Positions 16,912 to 25,157 of a stretch of 64,000 nucleotides of DNA are shown piece after piece. The stretch comes from CALUOB01 sp944322305 (lineage in GTDB: Bacteria; Actinomycetota; Coriobacteriia; Coriobacteriales; Coriobacteriaceae). A program made the translations under genes and the position numbers. The notes beneath the pieces are model-generated. The model saw nothing but the letters and a program-made list of their open reading frames with translations. It was not told where the DNA came from and did not search any database. The stretch spans positions 1 to 64,000 of the forward strand of contig OZ007031.1 of NCBI GenBank assembly GCA_963931605.1. The letters are read 5' to 3'. Position 1 is the first letter of the stretch; each line of letters starts with the position of its first letter.

Positions 16912-17064
16912 GGCGCGGCAGGCCGGGCGAACGGGTACGGGGGTACCGGGCGCGCGGCCGCGTTTGGGAATGGCGTTTCTGGCTGCGCGGCGACCTTGCT
17001 CCTGCCGCACGGCTTCAAGCGTAGAAGGAGCCCGCAGGAGGGGCACGTACGAAAGGAAGCTACC

Positions 17065-17547
17065 ATGGCAGAGCCCAACATTGTTCTCACGCGCATCGAC
17101 AACCGCTTGATCCACGGCCAGATCGCCACGCAGTGGAACGCCACGCTCGGCGCCAACCTCATCATCGTGGCTAACGACGACGTGGCCACCAACACCATGC
17201 GCCAGAACCTCATGCGCATGGCCGCCCCCTCCGGCGTGGAGACACGCTTCCTCTCGCTCGCGAAGACCGTCGAGGCCGTGGCCGGGGCCGGCGCGCGCCA
17301 GCAGATCTTCATCGTGGCCGAGACCCCGCAGGACGTCCTTGCCCTGGTGAAGGGCGGCGTGCCGATCAAGAAGGTCAACATCGGCAACATGCACATGGCC
17401 GAGGGCAAGCGCCAGGTTGCCGCCGCCGTTGCCGTTGACGACGCCGACGTTGCCGCCTTCCGCGAGCTTCAGGATCTCGGTGTGGAGCTCGTGATCCAGC
17501 GCGTTCCCAGCACCCCGGTGGAGGAGCTGGACAAGCTGTTCGCGTAA
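17065..17547 (+). CDS. PTS mannose-family IIB component
   Basis: The product is 160 aa from ATG 17065, with GAAAGGAAG before it. The phosphorylation site is in LTRIDNRLIHGQIATQW (His near residue 16), the typical motif of mannose/sorbose/N-acetylgalactosamine IIB. NIGNMHMAEGKRQVAAAVAV and LGVELVIQRVP also fit the family. It accepts phosphate from IIA and passes it to the sugar crossing IIC/IID. It is co-transcribed with IIA and followed by a terminator. The exact sugar cannot be read from sequence alone. Confidence 0.92.
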   Translation: MAEPNIVLTRIDNRLIHGQIATQWNATLGANLIIVANDDVATNTMRQNLMRMAAPSGVETRFLSLAKTVEAVAGAGARQQIFIVAETPQDVLALVKGGVPIKKVNIGNMHMAEGKRQVAAAVAVDDADVAAFRELQDLGVELVIQRVPSTPVEELDKLFA

Positions 17548-17565
17548 CATCGATCTGAACCACAT

Positions 17566-17607
17566 CCCCTGGGCGCGGCCGTGCAGCGGTGCGCCCAGGG
17601 GTTCTTT
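17566..17607 (+). terminator. Terminator after PTS IIB
   Basis: CCCCTGGGCGC (17566-17576) pairs with GCGCCCAGGGG (17591-17601) across a 14-nt loop, followed by TTCTTTG. Confidence 0.8.
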
Positions 17608-17645
17608 GAGCCGGCGGGCGGGCCTTGCCCCGCTTGAGAGACCGG

Positions 17646-17684
17646 GCCGTTTTCAGCGCTTTGAGCCAAAACGCCGAAAACGGC
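17646..17684. promoter_or_regulatory. Inverted repeat upstream of the GntR gene
   Basis: GCCGTTTTC (17646-17654) and GAAAACGGC (17676-17684) are perfect 9-bp arms 21 bp apart, 44 bp before the GntR start. The spacing suits either an operator for autoregulation by the GntR protein or a leader hairpin. Confidence 0.4.
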
Positions 17685-17727
17685 TTGTTCGAGCCGCGCC
17701 CACGCCAACTTCAAGGGAGCCGATTCC

Positions 17728-18462
17728 ATGAGCACCGCGCCCGCAACGAGAAAGCAGCCGCTGTACGAGCAGCTGGTTGACACCCTGCGCGACAAGATTG
17801 AGAACGAGCTCGAGCAGGGCGACATGCTCCCCTCGGAGCGCGAGCTCTCCGTGCGCTACGGCCTCAGCCGCACCACGGTGCGCCTGGCCCTGCAGGAGCT
17901 CGAGAACCTGGGGCTCGTGCGCAAGCGCCACGGCAAGGGCACCTTCGTGACCGACAAGACCTCGCAGGCCACCGACATCATGCAGGTCTACAGCTTCACC
18001 GAGCAGATGCGCAAGATGGGGCGCGACCCCGAGACGGTCATCCTGGAGTTCCGCGAGCTCGACGCCGACAAGTACCTGGCCGGCCACATGGGCCTCGAGC
18101 CGGGCGACAAGCTCATCAAGCTCAAGCGCCTGCGCTCAGCCGACGGCATGGCGCTCATGGTCGAGCGCTCGTATCTGCCGGCGCGCCTCTTTCCCACGCT
18201 CACCCCCGGCGAGCTCGAGAGCCGCTCGCTGTACGAGGTGATCGAGGCAGACTTCGGGCAGAAGATCCACCTGGCCGAGGAAGAGGTGTACGCGAGCGTC
18301 GTGCGCATGAAGGACGCGCGCCTGCTCGACATCAACGAGGGTGCGCCGGTGCTCGACTTGGTGCGCACCACCTACAACACCGACGAGGAGATCGTGGAGT
18401 TCACCTTGTCGGTGGCGCGCGCCGACCAGTTCAAGTACACGGTCACGCACCGCAGAGCGTAG
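17728..18462 (+). CDS. GntR/HutC family transcriptional regulator with UTRA domain
   Basis: The product is 244 aa. The N-terminal GntR winged HTH reads QPLYEQLVDTLRDKIENELEQGDMLPSERELSVRYGLSRTTVRLALQELENLGLVRKRHGKGTFV. From about residue 90 a UTRA effector domain follows (YSFTEQMRKMGRDPETVILEF and RTTYNTDEEIVEFTLSVARADQFKYTV), which binds small sugar phosphates or similar. It lies between the PTS IIA/IIB genes and nagA, the usual arrangement of NagR-type regulators that respond to glucosamine-6-phosphate or its acetylated form. A role as local repressor of amino-sugar genes is therefore inferred. The nagA gene begins 70 bp downstream. Confidence 0.92.
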   Translation: MSTAPATRKQPLYEQLVDTLRDKIENELEQGDMLPSERELSVRYGLSRTTVRLALQELENLGLVRKRHGKGTFVTDKTSQATDIMQVYSFTEQMRKMGRDPETVILEFRELDADKYLAGHMGLEPGDKLIKLKRLRSADGMALMVERSYLPARLFPTLTPGELESRSLYEVIEADFGQKIHLAEEEVYASVVRMKDARLLDINEGAPVLDLVRTTYNTDEEIVEFTLSVARADQFKYTVTHRRA

Positions 18463-18532
18463 ATTCAGCACCACCGGGACGCACGCGTCCCGTTTTCATC
18501 TATCAGCGTTGGCACGTGAGAGGAGCGGTAGC

Positions 18533-19702
18533 ATGAGCACGTTCGCACTATCTGCAAGCAAGTTCGTTTTGCCGGGGGCCACCATGCAAGGCGGCTACCT
18601 CACCGTTACGGACGGCGTCTTCGGCCAGTGGAGCGCCGAGAAGCCCGACTGCGAGATCCGCGAGTACCCGGGTGCCATCGTGGGCCCCGGCCTGGTTGAC
18701 ACGCACATCCACGGCTTCCACAACCACGCCACCACCGACTGCGACCCCGCCAGCATCGACGACTCGAGCGTGGCGCTCGCCAAGGCCGGCACCACCGCCT
18801 GGGTGCCCACCACCTTCACCGAGTCGGTTGACGACATCGGCCGCGCCTGCGCCGCCATCGCCGCCGCCGACGAGGGCCGCGACGCCGACTTCGCCGGCGC
18901 GCGCATCGCCGGCATCTTCCTGGAGGGGCCGTTCTTCACCACCGCGCACGTGGGCGCGCAGAACCCCGTCTACCTCATCGACCCCGACGTGGAGGTTTTC
19001 GACGGGTGGCAGGAGAAGGCCGGCGGCCGCATCGTGAAAAGCGCCTTGGCAGCCGAGAAGCCCGGCGCGTGCGAGTACATCGCCGCGCTCGACGCCCGCG
19101 GCGTGGTGACCGCCATCGGACACTCCGACGCGCACTACGAAGAGGCCCTGGCAGCGGTGAACGCTGGCGCCACCTGCTTCGTGCACACCTACAACGGCCA
19201 GCGCGGCCTGCACCACCGCGACCCCGGCGTGACCGGGTGCGCCATGACCACGCCTGACACCTACGCCGAGGTTATCTGCGACGGGCGCCACGTGGTTCCC
19301 GGCGCCATCAAGGCGCTCGTGGACGCCAAGGGCTGGCAGCACTGCGTGCTTATCACCGACTGCCTCATCTGCGGCGGCATGCCCGAGGGCGAGTACGTCT
19401 CGGGCGGCATGCCCGTCATCATGGAGGACGGGCTGTGCTACCTCAAGAACGAGGACGGCACCACCGGCAACATCGCCGGCTCGGTGCTCACACTCGCCCG
19501 CGGCGTGAAGAACGTGGTTGACTGGCAGATCGTCACCGCCGAGCAGGCCATCCGCATGGCCTCCGAGGTGGCCGCGCGCTCGGCGCGCGTGGACGACAAG
19601 GTGGGCTTCATCAAGCCCGGCCGCTCCGCCGACCTCACGATCTTCAACGCCGACATGACGCTCGCCGCCACCTACGTGGGCGGCACGGAGGTCACCGCGT
19701 AA
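18533..19702 (+). CDS. nagA: N-acetylglucosamine-6-phosphate deacetylase
   Basis: The product is 389 aa from ATG 18533, preceded by GAGGAGCGG. It removes acetate from N-acetylglucosamine-6-phosphate (or the galactosamine form) in the cytoplasm, feeding glucosamine-6-phosphate to glycolysis or cell-wall synthesis. It is a TIM-barrel amidohydrolase: metal-binding LVDTHIHGFHNHAT near residues 57-70, the Glu of GIFLEGPF, His in TAIGHSDAHYEEA, and the catalytic Asp region CVLITDCLICGG. The last barrel part is GSVLTLARGVKNVV. Its neighbours are the PTS IIA/IIB genes and the UTRA-type regulator. Whether the physiological substrate is the gluco- or galacto-isomer is open. Confidence 0.92.
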   Translation: MSTFALSASKFVLPGATMQGGYLTVTDGVFGQWSAEKPDCEIREYPGAIVGPGLVDTHIHGFHNHATTDCDPASIDDSSVALAKAGTTAWVPTTFTESVDDIGRACAAIAAADEGRDADFAGARIAGIFLEGPFFTTAHVGAQNPVYLIDPDVEVFDGWQEKAGGRIVKSALAAEKPGACEYIAALDARGVVTAIGHSDAHYEEALAAVNAGATCFVHTYNGQRGLHHRDPGVTGCAMTTPDTYAEVICDGRHVVPGAIKALVDAKGWQHCVLITDCLICGGMPEGEYVSGGMPVIMEDGLCYLKNEDGTTGNIAGSVLTLARGVKNVVDWQIVTAEQAIRMASEVAARSARVDDKVGFIKPGRSADLTIFNADMTLAATYVGGTEVTA

Positions 19703-19756
19703 AGGGTGCGCGCTTCTCGGCCGCGTGCTGGGGCCGGGTTTTGGGACGGGGCCGTG

Positions 19757-19805
19757 TCGGGACGGCCTGCCTTGCGGGCAGGTCTTCGGGACGGCCCCGT
19801 TTTGC
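19757..19805 (+). terminator. Terminator after nagA
   Basis: A GGACGGGGCC segment pairs with the later GGACGGCCCCGTTTT part through a GC-rich stem of about 8-10 bp, with an inner GGCCTGCC/GGGCAGGTC hairpin, and a T-run follows. The spacer up to the pyruvate kinase at 20048 also holds a leader of about 150 bp without a credible ORF. Confidence 0.65.
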
Positions 19806-20047
19806 GTGGGGCGGGCTTTGCGCGCGGCTTCGCGTTAGGCCCCGTTGGCGGAATTAATGAGATGCTAACGTGCGCGGGCCGCGGCGGCACGGTAAGATAG
19901 ACCTACCATGGTCTCCGGTCGGCGTCAGGAACCGCTCGGGGGCTTATCGGCCGGTACCTTGGGAGGGTGTCGGCGAAACCGCATACCGGTTTGGTCGCAG
20001 GAGTAGGGGAAACGGTTTTAGGCACACGTAAGGAACGGGGTTAGTGC

Positions 20048-21520
20048 ATGTTACTCAAGCGAACCAAGATCGTATGCACCATGGGTCCAGCATGTGACGA
20101 CGAGGATATCTTGCGCGAGATGATGAAGTCGGGCATGAACGTGGCCCGCTTCAACTTTAGCCACGGCAGCTACGAGGAGCACCATGAGCGCATGGAGCGC
20201 GTCAAGCGCATCTCCCGTGAGCTTGGCATCCCCGTGGGCATCTTGCTGGACACCAAGGGTCCCGAGATCCGCACCGGGCTGCTCGAGGGCCATGCCAAGG
20301 TGACCCTGGTCGCCGGCTCCGAGGTCACCGTCACCGCGGCTGAGACCTCTGAGGAGCGTCTCGGCACCGCCGAGCACTTCTACCTGGACCATCTGGCGCT
20401 TCCGCAGGAGGTCCACATCGGCGGCACGATCCTTATCGACGACGGGCTTATCGGCCTTACCGTCAAGCGCATCGAGGGCCAGGACATCATCTGCACGGTC
20501 GAGAACGGCGGCGAGCTGGGCGAGCGCAAGGGCGTCAACGTTCCCAACGCCAACCTGAGCCTGCCCACCATCACCGAGCGCGACCGCCAGGACATCCTCT
20601 TCGGCCTGAAGGAGGGCATCGACTTCATCGCCGCTTCGTTCATCCGCGACGCTGCGGGCGTGCGCGAGATCCGCAAGCTTTGCGACGAGAACGGCGGCGA
20701 GTACGTGGCGGTGCTGCCCAAGATCGAGTGCGCCACGGCCGTGTACCACTTCGACGACATCCTCGAGGCGGCCGACGGCATCATGGTTGCCCGCGGCGAC
20801 CTGGGCGTGGAGATCGCGCCGGAGGTGTGTCCCACGGTGCAGAAGGAGATCATCAGCAAGTGCAACAAGGCGTACAAGCCGGTCATCACCGCCACCCAGA
20901 TGCTCGACTCCATGATCCGCAACCCGCGCCCCACGCGCGCCGAGGTTACCGACGTCGCCAACGCCATTGACGACGGCACGGACGCCGTCATGCTCTCCGG
21001 CGAGACGGCGGCTGGCAAGTATCCAGTGCAGGCGGTGCAGATGATGGCCAACGTGGCGCTTATCGCCGAGGCCACCCTGCCTGAGCACCGCACCTTCGAC
21101 CTTCACACGGACGAGAAGGGCGTCACCGTCATCAACAACGCCGTGGGCCTGGCCGCGGTGAACACGGCCTTCAACGTGAAGGCGCGCGCGATCCTGGTGC
21201 CCACGTTCACGGGCCGCTCGGCGAGCCTCGTGTCGAACTTCCGCCCGTCGCTGCCGATCCTGGCCATCACGCCGTACTGGTGGGCCGTCAACAAGATGAC
21301 GCTGTACTGGGGCGTTGAGCCGGTGTGCCGTCCGGGTATGGGCGACGTGCGCTTCATCGTCTCGGGTGCCATCGACGAGGCCAAGGAGCGCGGCTTTGCC
21401 AAGGAAGGCGACATTGTGGTCATCACGGCGGGCGACCCGGCGACCTCGGTGACCATCGAGGATATGAGCAAGAAGCAGACCACGAGCACGAACGTGGTGT
21501 ACGTGGCCCAGGTGCGCTAA
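20048..21520 (+). CDS. pyk: Pyruvate kinase, copy 1
   Basis: The product is 490 aa, start MLLKRTKIVCTMGPACDDED. It transfers phosphate from PEP to ADP, giving pyruvate and ATP. Typical motifs are NVARFNFSHGSYEEH (metal and substrate binding), ILLDTKGPEIRTG, ILIDDGLIGL, the signature MVARGDLGVEIAPE and the catalytic region ITATQMLDSMIRNPRPTRAEVTDVANAI. The C-terminal allosteric domain covers about 360-490. A near-identical second gene lies at 23165, separated by a repeat array and an IS481 copy. Having two pyruvate kinases plus ppc suggests fine control at the PEP branch point. Confidence 0.96.
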   Translation: MLLKRTKIVCTMGPACDDEDILREMMKSGMNVARFNFSHGSYEEHHERMERVKRISRELGIPVGILLDTKGPEIRTGLLEGHAKVTLVAGSEVTVTAAETSEERLGTAEHFYLDHLALPQEVHIGGTILIDDGLIGLTVKRIEGQDIICTVENGGELGERKGVNVPNANLSLPTITERDRQDILFGLKEGIDFIAASFIRDAAGVREIRKLCDENGGEYVAVLPKIECATAVYHFDDILEAADGIMVARGDLGVEIAPEVCPTVQKEIISKCNKAYKPVITATQMLDSMIRNPRPTRAEVTDVANAIDDGTDAVMLSGETAAGKYPVQAVQMMANVALIAEATLPEHRTFDLHTDEKGVTVINNAVGLAAVNTAFNVKARAILVPTFTGRSASLVSNFRPSLPILAITPYWWAVNKMTLYWGVEPVCRPGMGDVRFIVSGAIDEAKERGFAKEGDIVVITAGDPATSVTIEDMSKKQTTSTNVVYVAQVR

Positions 21521-21533
21521 CGTAGCCGACCGA

Positions 21534-21566
21534 TGCGCCAGATTAGGCCGTGCCAAATCTGGCGCA
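21534..21566. repeat. 33-bp palindromic repeat, copy 1
   Basis: TGCGCCAGATT and AAATCTGGCGCA are the arms of a 33-bp imperfect palindrome that follows the first pyruvate kinase, with ATTTCG after it; it can serve as terminator. Three more copies of exactly 33 bp lie at 24778, 25007 and 48852. Confidence 0.85.
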
Positions 21567-21599
21567 TTTCGTCTTACGGGGTTGGGTGTGCTCTCAAGC

Positions 21600-21848
21600 T
21601 GTGGTTGGCCGCGGGGTTGACCGCTGATGGCCGGGTTGGTCGCTGGCTCGACGCCTAAGGACCGGTTGGTCGCTTCGGCGACGCGTAATTCTCGGAAAAT
21701 CGGGAGTTGGCTGCGGTTTGTGCGGTTAACTGTTCTGCTCGTGACGAAAGTGCGATCAACCATCGTCCTGGATGATAGGGTCCGCGGCCAACCTCCGCTC
21801 TGCGCGACAGGGTCGCGACCAACCGGCGCCTTGGGCGACAAGCTTGCG
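21600..21848. repeat. Array of GGTTGGTCGC mini-hairpin repeats interrupted by an IS
   Basis: The motif GGTTGGTCGC occurs at about 21634 and 21661, with variants nearby (GGTTGGCCGC, GGGTTGACCGC). It occurs in inverted form near 21770-21825 (GCGATCAACC, GCGGCCAACC, GCGACCAACC). One unit reads GTCGC-TTCG-GCGAC, a small stable hairpin. A core like that of the 74-bp element lies near 21690-21710. Degenerate units continue on the far side of the IS481 copy near 22945-23020. No gene is visible in this stretch. Confidence 0.6.
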
Positions 21849-22929
21849 CCTAGCTGTTGTGTGCCAATAGGTTGTTTACGCCGGCAATGCGGGACATGGG
21901 CGGCAGGCCCCCGCAGGCGCTGTGCGGACGGGACCAATTATAGTGCTCGATGTAGGCGGGCAGGGCCTCGGCCCTGCCCGCCTCGCTCTCCCACGCCCTG
22001 CCGTACTGCCACTCCTGCGCGAGCGTCCTGTTCATCCGCTCCGCCTTGCCGTTCTGCCAGGGGCTGAAGGGCCTGGTGTAGATGTGGCGGACGCCCCTCC
22101 CGGAGAGAAGGGCGTTGAAGTCGCCGCTGCGGTAGCCCGGGCCGTTGTCGGTCATCACGCGCTCGACGGCGACGCCCAGGCCCGCGAAGAACGCCAGGCA
22201 GCGCTCCATGAAGGCGGCGCACGTCCCCTTGCGCTCGTCGGGGAGCAGCTCGGCGTAGGCGACGCGTGAGAAGTCGTCGACCGCGACGTGCAGGCACGAC
22301 CGCCCCGCGCCCGGGGCGGACCCGCAGCCGCGCCCGCGCGCCCTCCAGCCGCCGCCCTCGGGTATGCGGGCGACCTTCTTGACGTCGACGTGGACGAGCT
22401 CGCCGGGGCGCTCGCGCTCGTAGCGCACGGGCGTGACGGGCCCGCGGCGGCGGACCTCGCCGGTCACGCGGTCGACGTCGGCGAGGCGCGGCAGGCCGGA
22501 GCGCGCCACGATCCTCGCGCAGGTCCGGGCGGGCACGCCCGTCGCGGCGGCGAGCGCGAGCGGGGCCAGGAGCATCGAGGAGCGCGCCTCGAGGACGCGC
22601 GCCTCGGTCTCGGGCGGCGTGGACCTCGCGAGCCTGCGCGGCCTGCTCGGCCGGTCGGACATCGGCTCGCCCCGCCGGGCCCTGGCGAGCCACTTCGAGG
22701 CGGTCTGCCTGCTCACGCCCGCCTGGCGCGCCGCCTCGGAGACGCGCGCGCCGGCGGCGACCCGGCTGCACAGCAGCTCTCGGCCGCGCGGCGTGAGCCT
22801 TGCGTTAGGATGTTGGGACATGGGATGGCCCCCCCTTCGCTGCAAGCCTGAACAACTCACAGCATGCGGGAGCCATCCCTATTTGTCACCCTCGGGGCGT
22901 AAACAACGTCTTGGCACTGAACACCTAGC
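21849..22929. mobile_element. IS481-family insertion sequence, copy 2, with 6-bp target duplication
   Basis: The element spans 21855-22923 (1069 bp), flanked by CCTAGC at 21849-21854 and 22924-22929. Size and sequence match copy 1 as far as I can compare, so transposition is recent. The target again has CTAG at its centre. It inserted into the repeat array between the two pyruvate kinase genes. Confidence 0.95.
21850..22821 (-). CDS. IS481-family DDE transposase, copy 2
   Basis: The product is 323 aa from ATG 22821 and identical to copy 1 except for the last residue. Here the gene end reads AAC AGC TAG, giving HNS, because the last codon and the stop come from the target CCTAGC rather than from the element. 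The HTH, the three acidic catalytic residues (VDVKK, TDNGPGY, NGKAERMNR) and the whole reading frame are intact. The gene points against the flanking pyruvate kinase genes. Confidence 0.95.
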   Translation of the reverse strand: MSQHPNARLTPRGRELLCSRVAAGARVSEAARQAGVSRQTASKWLARARRGEPMSDRPSRPRRLARSTPPETEARVLEARSSMLLAPLALAAATGVPARTCARIVARSGLPRLADVDRVTGEVRRRGPVTPVRYERERPGELVHVDVKKVARIPEGGGWRARGRGCGSAPGAGRSCLHVAVDDFSRVAYAELLPDERKGTCAAFMERCLAFFAGLGVAVERVMTDNGPGYRSGDFNALLSGRGVRHIYTRPFSPWQNGKAERMNRTLAQEWQYGRAWESEAGRAEALPAYIEHYNWSRPHSACGGLPPMSRIAGVNNLLAHNS

Positions 22930-23164
22930 CGGGCGCTTGGACAACAAGATCGCGGCCAACCAGTGCCCTGGTGCGCCGCAGCTGCGGCCAGCTGACAGGG
23001 ACGCGCCGCAGCTGCGTCCAGTCTCCCTCATCCAAATGCCCCGGCGCTTGGTGCCGCTTCCGGAATTGTTCGGCCGCGTGCGCCTTGGTTCTTCTCGTTG
23101 CGGGTAAAGTACGCAGAAAGCCTGTTGCTGGGGAGCTACGGGCGTTAACGTGAGGAGGAGCAGC

Positions 23165-24625
23165 ATGCTCACTAAGCGCACCAAGATCGTCTGCACCATG
23201 GGGCCGGCGTGTGATGACGAGGACGTCCTGCGCGAGATGATCAAAGCGGGCATGAACGTGGCCCGCTTCAACTTCAGCCACGGCAGCCACGAGGAGCATC
23301 ATGTGCGGATGGAGCGTGTGAAGCGCGTGGCGCGCGAGCTGGGCCGCCCGGTGGGCATCCTGCTCGACACGAAGGGCCCCGAGATCCGCACCGGGCTGCT
23401 GGAAGGGCACGCCAAGGTGACGCTTGAGCAAGGCGCTACCGTTACCGTGACGGCGGCCGAGACCTCCGAGGAGCGCTTGGGCACGGCCGAGCATTTCTAC
23501 CTGGACCACGTGGCGCTTCCGCAGGAAGTGCGCGTGGGCAGCACGATCCTTATCGACGACGGGCTCATCGGCCTGACGGTGACCGCCATCGAGGGCCAAG
23601 ACATCGTCTGCACGGTCGAGAACGGCGGCGAGCTGGGCGAGCGCAAGGGCGTGAACGTGCCTAACGTCAAACTCAGCCTGCCGGCCATCACCGATCAGGA
23701 TCGCGCTGATATCCTGTTCGGCCTGAAAGAGGGCATCAACTTCATCGCGGCGTCGTTTATCCGCGACGCCGAGGGCGTGCGCGAGATCCGCAAGCTCTGC
23801 GACGAGAACGGCGGCACGCACGTGGGCATCTTCCCCAAGATCGAATGCGCCACGGCGGTGTACCATTTCGACGAGATCCTGGAGCCGGCCGACGGCATCA
23901 TGGTCGCTCGCGGCGACCTGGGCGTAGAGGTTGCTCCCGAGGTGTGCCCCACCATCCAAAAAGAGATCATCCAGAAGTGCAACAAGGCCTACAAGGCCGT
24001 GATCACCGCCACGCAGATGCTCGACTCCATGATCCGCAACCCGCGCCCGACGCGCGCCGAGGTGACGGATGTGGCCAACGCCATCAACGACGGCACGGAC
24101 GCCGTGATGCTCTCCGGCGAGACGGCGGCTGGCAAGTACCCGCTTGAGGCTGTGAAGATGATGGCCAACATCGCCCTGATCGCCGAGGCCACCATGCCGG
24201 AGCATTCCAACTTCGATCTGCACACCGACGCCAAGGGAGCCACGGTCATCAACAACGCGATGGGCCTCGCCGCCGTGACCTCGGCCTTCAATGTGAAGGC
24301 GCGCGCGATCCTGGTACCCACCTCTACGGGCCGCTCGGCGCGCCTCGTGTCGAACTTCCGCTCGTCGCTGCCGATTTTGGCCATCACGCCAAACGAGTGG
24401 GCGGTGGGCAAGATGTCGGTGTACTGGGGCGTTGAGCCGGTGCTGCGCGAGGGCATCGGCGACGTGAGCTACATCGTGAAAAGCGCGCTTGAGGAGGCCA
24501 AGGAACGCGGCGTGGTGCGCGAAGGCGACATCGTGGTGCTCACGGTGGGCGACCCGGCCACCTCGGTGACGCTGCAAGACAAGCAGACCTGCACGAACGT
24601 GGTGTACGTGGCCCAGGTTCGCTAA
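23165..24625 (+). CDS. pyk: Pyruvate kinase, copy 2
   Basis: The product is 486 aa. ATG 23165 (MLTKRTKIVCTMGPACDDED) was chosen because GAGGAGG is upstream and the start matches copy 1; a GTG 15 bp earlier is in frame. All motifs of copy 1 are present: FNFSHGSHEEH, LLDTKGPEIRTG, MVARGDLGVEVAPE and MLDSMIRNPRPTRAEVTDVANAI. Most differences from copy 1 are conservative, and several lie in the C-terminal effector domain (NEWAVGKMSVYWGVEPVLREGIG). The C-terminus lacks the EDMSKKQT segment of copy 1. It looks like an old tandem duplicate still under selection, possibly with different regulation. Confidence 0.95.
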   Translation: MLTKRTKIVCTMGPACDDEDVLREMIKAGMNVARFNFSHGSHEEHHVRMERVKRVARELGRPVGILLDTKGPEIRTGLLEGHAKVTLEQGATVTVTAAETSEERLGTAEHFYLDHVALPQEVRVGSTILIDDGLIGLTVTAIEGQDIVCTVENGGELGERKGVNVPNVKLSLPAITDQDRADILFGLKEGINFIAASFIRDAEGVREIRKLCDENGGTHVGIFPKIECATAVYHFDEILEPADGIMVARGDLGVEVAPEVCPTIQKEIIQKCNKAYKAVITATQMLDSMIRNPRPTRAEVTDVANAINDGTDAVMLSGETAAGKYPLEAVKMMANIALIAEATMPEHSNFDLHTDAKGATVINNAMGLAAVTSAFNVKARAILVPTSTGRSARLVSNFRSSLPILAITPNEWAVGKMSVYWGVEPVLREGIGDVSYIVKSALEEAKERGVVREGDIVVLTVGDPATSVTLQDKQTCTNVVYVAQVR

Positions 24626-24777
24626 ACCTATGCCGACGCTGCGGCCGCTTCTGGCGGGCACCTCGGCCCTCACTCATCGCGCATCGCCGCAAGGCGCATG
24701 CGCTCCTCGTTCGGGCTGATCTGCTCCGCCAGAAGCGCCCTCGCTTACGTGGAGCTTATCCCTTCCGTTTACCTGGT

Positions 24778-24810
24778 TGCGCCAGATTAGGCCGGGCCTA
24801 GTTTGGCGCA
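24778..24810. repeat. 33-bp palindromic repeat, copy 2
   Basis: Outer arms TGCGCCA and TGGCGCA, inner GATTAGGCC facing GGCCTAGTT. It is about 150 bp after the second pyruvate kinase and followed by TTTCG, so it may act as a terminator. Confidence 0.85.
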
Positions 24811-24857
24811 TTTCGTAAGACGGAACGGGGCGAACGCGGCACGTTTCCACGCCCTGT

Positions 24858-24985
24858 TCAAAATGGATGTTGTTTTAGAGGGATGCTTTGAGTAGAGGCG
24901 CCTCGTCTCTCAAGAAAAGCGCAGGTAGACAGAGTGGGGTCTGGTCGGTCTACTTGGCGCTCGCGCGTAAAACGACATCCATTTT
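24858..24985. repeat. 128-bp element with 18-bp inverted ends
   Basis: AAAATGGATGTTGTTTTA at the left end faces TAAAACGACATCCATTTT at the right end, with one mismatch. A second dyad (GTAGAC/GTCTAC) lies inside. The 532-bp stretch 24626-25157 has no credible gene. It holds this element, two 33-bp repeats and the promoter of the DeoR gene. The element could be a small mobile remnant or a folded RNA; no target duplication was recognised. Confidence 0.5.
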
Positions 24986-25006
24986 CTGTGCACCGGGTTT
25001 TCGCTC

Positions 25007-25039
25007 TGCGCCAAACTAGGCACGGCTTAATTTGGCGCA
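25007..25039. repeat. 33-bp palindromic repeat, copy 3
   Basis: TGCGCCAAACTAGGC with a facing GCTTAATTTGGCGCA, 229 bp after copy 2 and in the same orientation. It ends 24 bp before the operator-like repeats of the DeoR gene. Confidence 0.85.
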
Positions 25040-25062
25040 TTCATCCTGTGCGCTTGGTGTTT

Positions 25063-25087
25063 TGTTCGGAAATGTTCGGGATATAAT
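25063..25087 (+). promoter_or_regulatory. DeoR-gene promoter with direct repeats
   Basis: TGTTCGG occurs at 25063-25069 and again at 25073-25079, exactly 10 bp apart, immediately before a consensus TATAAT at 25082-25087. DeoR-type repressors bind short direct repeats of this sort, so the site is probably the operator for autoregulation. Confidence 0.55.
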
Positions 25088-25157
25088 CAACCTATCATCT
25101 TGTTGTGTGCAAAGCACCGAAACAGATGAGCTATCAAACAAGAAGGAGGGAGAGACG

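Noticed and set aside
21600..21848. Regularly spaced repeats resembling a degenerate CRISPR array
   Set aside because: Units vary strongly, occur in both orientations, are palindromic, and recur in distant spacers; there are no cas genes.
24858..25040. A 60-codon minus-strand frame between the pyruvate kinases and the DeoR gene
   Set aside because: It consists of the inverted-repeat element and a 33-bp repeat, with no coding signal.
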